Assembly (NCBI GenBank): GCA_964612525.1
Contig: CAZTCQ010000080.1
Coordinates: 1-11,851 of the forward strand
DNA: 11,851 nucleotides
Direction: 5' to 3'
Source of the DNA: JAGNRR01 sp964612525
GTDB taxonomy: Bacteria; Bacteroidota; Bacteroidia; Chitinophagales; Chitinophagaceae
A model generated the notes under the pieces. The model made no database searches and was not told the DNA's origin. It saw nothing but the letters and a program-made list of their open reading frames with translations. Positions 7,636 to 11,851 of this stretch are shown here, one piece after another. The position numbers and the translations under genes are program-made. The stretch's first letter is position 1. Every line of letters begins with the position of its first letter.

Positions 7636-8229
7636 ATGAATATGCAATTTAATTTTAATCTTGAAGGAAGAAATTTATTTACCTACGAAGCCTATCGGAC
7701 TATGCTAGATAGCTTGATGGCTGACGGTAAAACCACGGGTTCGGACCAGTCGGAGGCCATGATTGAGTATGCTAAAATGAATATTGTCCGTATGAATCGT
7801 TGGGATAAAACGGCTCAGCTTAGTGAGGAATTGAAGAATGTTTTAGCAAGTGCTCCTAAGCAAAAATGGATTGTGTTAAACGAAGGTTGGTGCGGCGATG
7901 CGGCCCAGAATTTGCCTATCCTTCATAAAATGGCCGAGCAAAGTGAGCAGATTGAATTACAAATCATTTTGCGGGATGAGAACTTGGATATAATGGATGC
8001 CTACCTCACAAATGGTGGTCGGTCCATTCCCAAATTAATCGCTATTGATGAGAATAATGAGGTGCTTTTTACTTGGGGCCCTAGACCACAAAAAATGCAA
8101 GATGCTGTGATTGCGATTAAAAAAGAAGGTGGAGATTACGCTAACGAGGTTCACAAAATGTATGCTCGAGATAAGGCGGCTAGCTTGCAAAGTGAATTTA
8201 TGAATTTGCTAAGTGCGAAGCTGGTTTAA
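7636..8229 (+). CDS. Thioredoxin-fold family protein (Thioredoxin_9-like) with a single-cysteine WCGDA motif
   Basis: A 197-residue cytoplasmic protein (no signal peptide). An N-terminal helical region includes a YRTML segment. The thioredoxin fold starts near residue 76 with KWIVLNEGWCGDAAQNLPIL. The active-site position reads CGDA rather than CxxC: Cys86 is the only redox cysteine and the resolving cysteine is Ala. The cis-proline loop follows as RSIPKLIAID (Pro132), then strand VLFTWGPRP. Small Bacteroidota thioredoxin-like proteins of this kind often carry WCGDA, so it may be a reductase using one thiol, a thiol-based sensor or a non-redox scaffold. The frame could open at TTG 7603, but ATG 7636 (or 7642, two codons on) is more likely because the extra residues look like upstream sequence. 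It is followed by a U-rich stretch without a stem at 8231-8247. Confidence 0.82.
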   Translation: MNMQFNFNLEGRNLFTYEAYRTMLDSLMADGKTTGSDQSEAMIEYAKMNIVRMNRWDKTAQLSEELKNVLASAPKQKWIVLNEGWCGDAAQNLPILHKMAEQSEQIELQIILRDENLDIMDAYLTNGGRSIPKLIAIDENNEVLFTWGPRPQKMQDAVIAIKKEGGDYANEVHKMYARDKAASLQSEFMNLLSAKLV

Positions 8230-8323
8230 ATTGTTTTTCTTTTTTTAGTTCGCTTTCTGCCAAAGTTCTTTTTTGGTGTAATCTATACTTGAACGATATT
8301 CGCCTTAGAATTGTTCAGGCAAT

Positions 8324-9151
8324 ATGAAAACTAAACCGTACTATCTAACTTTGTTCATTCTGCTTTTCTTGGGGCAGTTCTCTGACGCGCAAGTATATCG
8401 TACTAGTTGGGATAATGCTACGGAGCGAAGCGGTTGGCAACAATATCAGTTAGGGACGGATAGCAGTGCGAGTTGGTTTTACACTCCTGTGGCTGTTTTG
8501 CAGGGCGAGGTTCTTGTGCATGGGTCACCAGTTGGGAGTGGTTTAAATACTATGGATAATTGGATGGTCTCTCCTGTTTTTAATTTTTCGGTTGGTGGAA
8601 GTATTGATTCATTAATTTTTAATTTAAGTGGAGTGGAACAACCCAAGGTAGGAGATACGCTTGGAATATATTTGATTACTGGTTCACAGGATCCGGCCGC
8701 TAGCACTTGGCAATTATTAAAACAATTTGATAGCACTGACTATCTAACGAACGGCGGAATCTATGCGCAGTTACCGTCAATAATTATTCCTGCTACTGCG
8801 GGAAATAGCTATTTAGCTTTTAGATACAAATCCAACAATAGCCAATTTGATGCATTATTTGATGCGCTGCAAATAACTACTAACGTTCCTAAATATATCA
8901 GTGCCATAAAGCAAGAGGAAAATCAGTTAGAAATATATCCTAATCCTGGAAACCGTTTTTTTACGATTAGACTAGGAGGAAAAGAGAGTCGTATTGAAGG
9001 CGTGCTTGTCTATACTCTCATGGGTGGTAGGGTAGTTTCTTGCTTTAGCAAGGGGCGGTTAGATTTATCATCAGTAGCTCCTGGGGTTTACATTATCCGA
9101 GTGAGGACCTCAAATGGTGAAGTGCTTTTTAGAGAAGTAGTCATTCAATAA
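8324..9151 (+). CDS. Secreted adhesin-like (choice-of-anchor/jelly-roll) T9SS cargo protein
   Basis: A 275-residue exported protein. Residues 1-23 are a Sec signal peptide (MKTKPYY, hydrophobic LFILLFLG, cleavage near DAQ). Residues about 25-187 form a beta-rich domain resembling the cleaved-adhesin/choice-of-anchor jelly-roll group: an opening SWDNATERSGWQQY, then NTMDNWMVSPVF (75-86, compare DDWLISP in that group), then LAFRYKSNNSQFDALFDALQ (164-183), like its closing strand. Residues 201-275 are a T9SS type A sorting domain (LEIYPNP, VLVYTLMGGRVV, VAPGVYIIRV, final REVVIQ). No enzyme motif is visible; it probably binds carbohydrate, protein or surface at the cell exterior. It lies just upstream of the T9SS protease gene on the same strand, with 98 bp between them. 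Confidence 0.82.
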   Translation: MKTKPYYLTLFILLFLGQFSDAQVYRTSWDNATERSGWQQYQLGTDSSASWFYTPVAVLQGEVLVHGSPVGSGLNTMDNWMVSPVFNFSVGGSIDSLIFNLSGVEQPKVGDTLGIYLITGSQDPAASTWQLLKQFDSTDYLTNGGIYAQLPSIIIPATAGNSYLAFRYKSNNSQFDALFDALQITTNVPKYISAIKQEENQLEIYPNPGNRFFTIRLGGKESRIEGVLVYTLMGGRVVSCFSKGRLDLSSVAPGVYIIRVRTSNGEVLFREVVIQ

Positions 9152-9173
9152 GATGGCCACTTTATAATTCAGT

Positions 9174-9217
9174 AAACACTTGCCATTTTAATTACAAATT
9201 GACGAGTGTTTATTTTT
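9174..9217 (+). terminator. Possible stem-loop terminator after the adhesin-like gene
   Basis: AAACACT (9174-9180) can pair with AGTGTTT (9205-9211) across a 24-nt loop, followed directly by ATTTTT. It lies 23 bp past the stop at 9151. The stem is short, AT-rich and the loop long, so stability is doubtful. It also overlaps the -33 candidate of the next promoter. Confidence 0.25.
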
Positions 9218-9228
9218 ACTTATTTTCG
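9198..9228 (+). promoter_or_regulatory. Candidate Bacteroidota-type promoter for the S8 protease
   Basis: ATTG (9198-9201) and TATTTTCG (9221-9228) are separated by 19 bp. Each differs at one base from TTTG and TAnnTTTG, and the spacing is canonical. Transcription would begin near 9235, about 15 nt before ATG 9250. This is a motif match only. Confidence 0.4.
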
Positions 9229-9249
9229 TTACAAATAATTAATATTATT

Positions 9250-9261
9250 ATGAAATCTATT
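9250..9261 (+). CDS. Probable first codons of the S8 protease gene, before the assembly gap
   Basis: ATG 9250 reads MKSI and then enters the Ns. MK plus a hydrophobic residue is the usual opening of an exported Bacteroidota protein, and an AT-rich leader with a promoter candidate precedes it. No other gene start lies between 9152 and the gap, so this is probably the true start of the protease coding region that resumes at 9362. Confidence 0.5.
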
Positions 9262-9361
9262 NNNNNNNNNNNNNNNNNNNNNNNNNNNNNNNNNNNNNNN
9301 NNNNNNNNNNNNNNNNNNNNNNNNNNNNNNNNNNNNNNNNNNNNNNNNNNNNNNNNNNNNN
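9262..9361. other. Assembly gap (100 Ns)
   Basis: Exactly 100 Ns, the conventional placeholder for a gap of unknown length. It removes the signal peptide and propeptide of the S8 protease. Frame across the gap requires a true length divisible by three if ATG 9250 is the start; 100 is not. Confidence 0.98.
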
Positions 9362-11143
9362 AGCGTATGGGCTGGATATAATTTACCCCAAGGTTATACG
9401 GGTAAAAATGTATTAATTGGGATAGCAGATTGGGGATTTGATTACGATCATCCTATGTTTATGGATACTAATTTAACTACCTCAAGAGTAAGAGCAGCAT
9501 GGGATCAATTTAAACAGTCGGGTAACCGACCTTCATTTGGTTATGGTGTAGAATATCTAACTCCCGCTCAACTTGATAATGCTAACTCTGATACGGCTGG
9601 TCTCTATTATGATTATGCAACCCACGGAAATCATGTTGCTGGAATTGCTGGAGGTAGTGGCGCAGGAACAATACATAGAGGGGTAGCTTTTGAATCAGAA
9701 TTTTTATTTAATTCTATTCGCTTAGATGTTGGCGGTTTGCTGGATGGATTTGCCTGGATGAAAAATATTGCAGATACGGATAATAAACGATTGATTGTGA
9801 ATATGAGTTTCGGATTGTATTACCTAGGCACTATGGATGGCACGTCTCTTCTAAGTCAAGCAATCGATTCCTTATCTGCCCAGGGTATAACTTTTATATC
9901 TTCTGCAGGAAATAATGGTGATGCTAACTTTCATATTAAAAAAGTATTTTCCAACGACAGTATGCGAACTCAAATTCAATTTTATCCCTATTCGGCCCAT
10001 CCATCTATGTGGGGAGAATCTATCTCTATGTGGGGCGAGCCAACAAAGCCGTTTAATTCGCGCGTTGAAGTTTATAATGCATCCGGACAATTAGTTGCAA
10101 ACTCACGGTATTACAACACGAATTTGGATAATGGATATTTTTCAGATCAGTTGATTATTGGATTGGATACGATTCAATATAATTATTCTATCGATTCAGC
10201 GCATCCAAATAATAACCGTCCACATCAAAGAATGCGGGTAAAAAATACCAATACAAATTTGAAAGTTGTACTTCATTCTTATGCAGCAACAGGAACGGTT
10301 CACTATTGGAATGTGGTAGAACTAAGTAATGGAGTAGGTAACTGGGGCTTAGACTTCTTGGCCTACGGAAATGATGGTGTAGCCGGAGATAATCAGTATG
10401 GAATCGGCGAGCCAGCTTGCACTGAAAGTGTCATTACGGTTGGGGCGCACCGGTCATCATTTTTTGTGACGTCAACAGGAGAGGAAATAACCTTTCCACT
10501 GGGTGATTTCTCTAGTAGAGGGCCGATCTATGACGAGCGAATCAAACCCGATGTAACAGCACCTGGAGTGAGTGTTATTTCTTCTATAAATTCATATACA
10601 ACTGCCAATTATACTACAGCGGCCAGTACTACTTTTAATGGGCGAACCTATGATTTTGCTGCATTCTCTGGCACGTCAATGTCTTGTCCAGCCACAGCGG
10701 GTGTAGCCGCTTTGTTATTAGAAGCCAATCCAGCATTGCAACCACAACAAGTAAAAGATATATTAATTTCCACTGCGCGACAAGACGACAAAACCGGCCC
10801 AATTCCGCTAGGGGGTAACGCACTATGGGGACATGGGAAAGTGACTGCTTCCGCTGCGATTGCTATGGCATTAAGTACTGTTTCTATTGATCATATTGAC
10901 AGCGAAACGATTTCACTGAGCGTGTTTCCTAATCCAACTAATGCCATCTTGAATTTTATGTTAGACAAACAGCTTGAATCTGAATTGCTAATAAACATTG
11001 TGAATGTTGAAGGAAAAATTATGAAAATGAAAACTATTACTAATTCCATTTCAGTAGATGTTTCGGACTTAGCGAATGGACTTTATTTTGTTCGATTTAA
11101 TTACAAAGACAAATCAAGAACGTTGAGGTTTGTGAAAATCTAA
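9362..11143 (+). CDS. Subtilisin-family (S8) serine protease with T9SS sorting domain, 5' end in assembly gap
   Basis: 593 residues are visible, open from the first base after the gap (numbering from 9362). The full S8 triad is present: Asp23 in IGIADWGFD, His88 in THGNHVAG, Ser439 in SGTSMSCPA, with oxyanion Asn184 in SSAGNNG. DFSSRGP and IKPDVTAPG also match the family. Asn and Ser are 255 residues apart against 66 in subtilisin, because of a beta-rich insertion at about 190-350 (FNSRVEVYNASGQLV, then LKVVLHSYAATG). The last 75 residues form a T9SS type A sorting domain (LSVFPNP, INIVNVEGKIM, LANGLYFVRF, final RFVKI). It is predicted to be an extracellular endopeptidase released or anchored by T9SS. 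Reading can begin at ATG 9455, but that would lose the catalytic Asp, so the true start is upstream, probably ATG 9250. A palindrome begins 5 bp after the stop. Confidence 0.93.
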   Translation, partial: SVWAGYNLPQGYTGKNVLIGIADWGFDYDHPMFMDTNLTTSRVRAAWDQFKQSGNRPSFGYGVEYLTPAQLDNANSDTAGLYYDYATHGNHVAGIAGGSGAGTIHRGVAFESEFLFNSIRLDVGGLLDGFAWMKNIADTDNKRLIVNMSFGLYYLGTMDGTSLLSQAIDSLSAQGITFISSAGNNGDANFHIKKVFSNDSMRTQIQFYPYSAHPSMWGESISMWGEPTKPFNSRVEVYNASGQLVANSRYYNTNLDNGYFSDQLIIGLDTIQYNYSIDSAHPNNNRPHQRMRVKNTNTNLKVVLHSYAATGTVHYWNVVELSNGVGNWGLDFLAYGNDGVAGDNQYGIGEPACTESVITVGAHRSSFFVTSTGEEITFPLGDFSSRGPIYDERIKPDVTAPGVSVISSINSYTTANYTTAASTTFNGRTYDFAAFSGTSMSCPATAGVAALLLEANPALQPQQVKDILISTARQDDKTGPIPLGGNALWGHGKVTASAAIAMALSTVSIDHIDSETISLSVFPNPTNAILNFMLDKQLESELLINIVNVEGKIMKMKTITNSISVDVSDLANGLYFVRFNYKDKSRTLRFVKI

Positions 11144-11147
11144 TCTA

Positions 11148-11168
11148 GGCGTAGTTTGCAACTACGCC
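11148..11168 (+). repeat. REP-like palindrome, copy 1
   Basis: GGCGTAGTT (11148-11156) pairs perfectly with AACTACGCC (11160-11168) around a TGC loop. It is preceded by AATCTA and followed after 2 bp by TATATCATTTT, flanks shared with copy 2. It starts 5 bp past the protease stop, so it may also act as that gene's 3' stem-loop, but the following T-run is weak. Confidence 0.85.
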
Positions 11169-11192
11169 ACTATATCATTTTATAGGTTTTAT

Positions 11193-11747
11193 ATTAACAA
11201 ATTAAGAAGTGCCTATCAAATAAAAGACCAAGGAGGGGTTTACTATTTGACTTTGCAAGTAGTAGGTTGGGTAGATGTATTTACTCGAAAGGAAAACAAG
11301 GACGTAATTATTGAAAATTTAAAATACTGTCAAGTGAAAAAAGGACTAGTTATTTATGCCTACGTTATAATGACAAATCATATTCATTTGATTGTTCGGT
11401 CTGAAAATGAATCACTATCTGATGCAATTCGTGATTTTAAAAAGTATGTTTCTAAAAAATTGAAGAAACAACTATTGGAAAATTATAAGGAAAGTAGAAA
11501 AGATTGGATGAAAGTTGTTTTTGAGTATCATGCAAAGTTTAATAAGCGAGTGGGAGCGTTTCAGCTTTGGACGCATGATAATCATGCGATATTATTAGAT
11601 ACTAAAGAGAAGTTTGAAAGTAGAGAAAACTATATTCATTTAAATCCAGTACGCGCAGGAATTGTAAGGAATCCTGAGGATTATTAATATTCCAGTGCTG
11701 GTTTTTATTATGGTAGGGATATAGAGCTTGAAATTGCTGAACGATAG
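11193..11747 (+). pseudogene. REP-associated tyrosine transposase (RAYT, Y1/HUH), probably inactivated
   Basis: The intact core reads 146 codons from TTG 11247 to TAA 11685-11687. It carries the HUH metal motif HIH (residues 45-47 in MTNHIHLIV) and the probable nucleophile Tyr129 in NYIHLNPVRAGIV, hallmarks of RAYT proteins, which nick and rejoin single-stranded REP hairpins. Two lesions are visible. The frame upstream of 11247 is open and reads YQIKDQGGVYYLT, the expected first strand of the fold, yet no ATG, GTG or TTG occurs in frame back to the TGA at 11133; ATT 11193 is the only plausible unusual start. After ...NPEDY the TAA is followed in frame by YSSAGFYYGRDIELEIAER and TAG at 11745, which looks like the normal C-terminal tail; family members have a Leu or Trp codon at the TAA. 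A TTA-to-TAA change would explain it. Initiation at TTG 11247 would lose strand 1. Confidence 0.78.
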
Positions 11748-11760
11748 TTGGCTTAAATCT

Positions 11761-11783
11761 AGGCGTAGATTGTATCTACGCCT
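11761..11783 (+). repeat. REP-like palindrome, copy 2
   Basis: AGGCGTAGAT (11761-11770) pairs with ATCTACGCCT (11774-11783) around a TGT loop. It is in the same orientation as copy 1 with the same AATCTA upstream and TATATTATTTT downstream at identical spacing. The T-A pair of copy 1 at the eighth arm position is an A-T pair here. Confidence 0.85.
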
Positions 11784-11803
11784 TTATATTATTTTGTACG
11801 ATT

Positions 11804-11811
11804 GGTGTAGT
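11804..11811 (+). repeat. Orphan half-arm of the palindrome family
   Basis: GGTGTAGT occurs here without its own partner and again at 11826-11833 as the left arm of copy 3. It could compete for pairing with ACTACACC at 11839-11846. Only eight bases, so it may be chance. Confidence 0.35.
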
Positions 11812-11824
11812 GTTATAGATATTA

Positions 11825-11847
11825 AGGTGTAGTTGCAAACTACACCT
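11825..11847 (-). repeat. REP-like palindrome, copy 3 (inverted)
   Basis: AGGTGTAGTT (11825-11834) pairs with AACTACACCT (11838-11847) around GCA. Read on the minus strand it opens CTAGGTGTAGTTTGCAACT, the same as copy 1 except for a C-to-T change whose paired G is changed to A. The CTA flank lies on the right, so it is inverted relative to copies 1 and 2. Spacing to copy 2 is 41 bp. Confidence 0.82.
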
Positions 11848-11851
11848 AGTC

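Larger units (their letters stand above)
11142..11847 (+). mobile_element. REP/RAYT element: decayed Y1 transposase flanked by palindromes
   Basis: A HUH/Y1 transposase reading (about 11193-11747) sits between 40-bp imperfect direct repeats at 11142-11181 and 11756-11795 (34 of 40 identical), each built around a 9-10 bp-arm hairpin. A third, inverted hairpin lies at 11825-11847. Hairpins at both ends of a single-strand (Y1) transposase gene are what REP-RAYT units and IS200/IS605 ends look like. The left end begins in the stop codon of the protease gene. No target-site duplication is expected for this class. The right boundary may extend beyond the window. Confidence 0.65.

Noticed and set aside
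8284..8291. TATACTTG as a -7 element upstream of the adhesin-like gene.
   Set aside because: One mismatch to TAnnTTTG and no TTTG at the right distance upstream; the only TTTG (8272-8275) is 8 bp away.
9199..9381. Open frame running through the N gap.
   Set aside because: It is open only because the Ns are unknown; the frame after the gap ends at once in a stop, while the protease frame is open from 9362.
11148..11783. The palindromes as a CRISPR array.
   Set aside because: Only three copies, unequal spacing, one inverted, no uniform spacers and no cas genes; they fit REP elements with a RAYT gene.

Overview
The window comes from a low-GC member of the Bacteroidota. Three secreted proteins end in a type IX secretion (T9SS) type A C-terminal sorting domain, Shine-Dalgarno sequences are largely absent, and the best promoter candidates fit the Bacteroidota pattern TTTG / TAnnTTTG. 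A run of exactly 100 Ns shows that this is a draft scaffold. No genus can be named from the sequence.

Layout. Bases 1-139 hold the start of a DEAD-box RNA helicase that runs off the left edge on the minus strand; its coding start is too short to stand out as an ORF. Divergent from it is a CHK/aminoglycoside-kinase-like small-molecule kinase (225-1199). Convergent with the kinase is a block of six minus-strand genes. In transcription order these are a TPR-like lipoprotein (7523-6669), an HpcH/HpaI aldolase (6607-5894), a secreted cyclophilin with a T9SS domain (5875-5057), a VOC/glyoxalase-fold protein (5033-4602), a long Cys/Met-metabolism PLP enzyme (4529-2661) and a complete DEAD-box helicase with a basic tail (2589-1231). 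Only the aldolase, cyclophilin and VOC genes are spaced closely enough (18 and 23 bp) to suggest one transcript. From 7636 the direction changes: a thioredoxin-fold protein, a secreted adhesin-like T9SS cargo protein and a subtilisin-family (S8) T9SS cargo protease whose N-terminus is lost in the assembly gap.

The right end (11142-11851) is the most interesting part. It holds a REP-associated tyrosine transposase (RAYT, HUH/Y1 superfamily) flanked by three copies of a small palindrome family. The copies differ by paired, compensatory base changes, so the hairpin itself has been conserved. Copies 1 and 2 lie in a 40-bp imperfect direct repeat on either side of the transposase, and copy 3 is inverted, as in the BIME arrangement of enterobacterial REPs. 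The transposase appears to be decaying at both ends. Its conserved N-terminal strand is readable upstream of the first usable start codon without any ATG, GTG or TTG, and an in-frame TAA interrupts the C-terminal tail, after which the reading continues for 19 codons.

Apart from the T9SS export theme (cyclophilin, adhesin-like protein, protease) and the possible three-gene transcript, the genes look like ordinary housekeeping and accessory functions without a single shared pathway.
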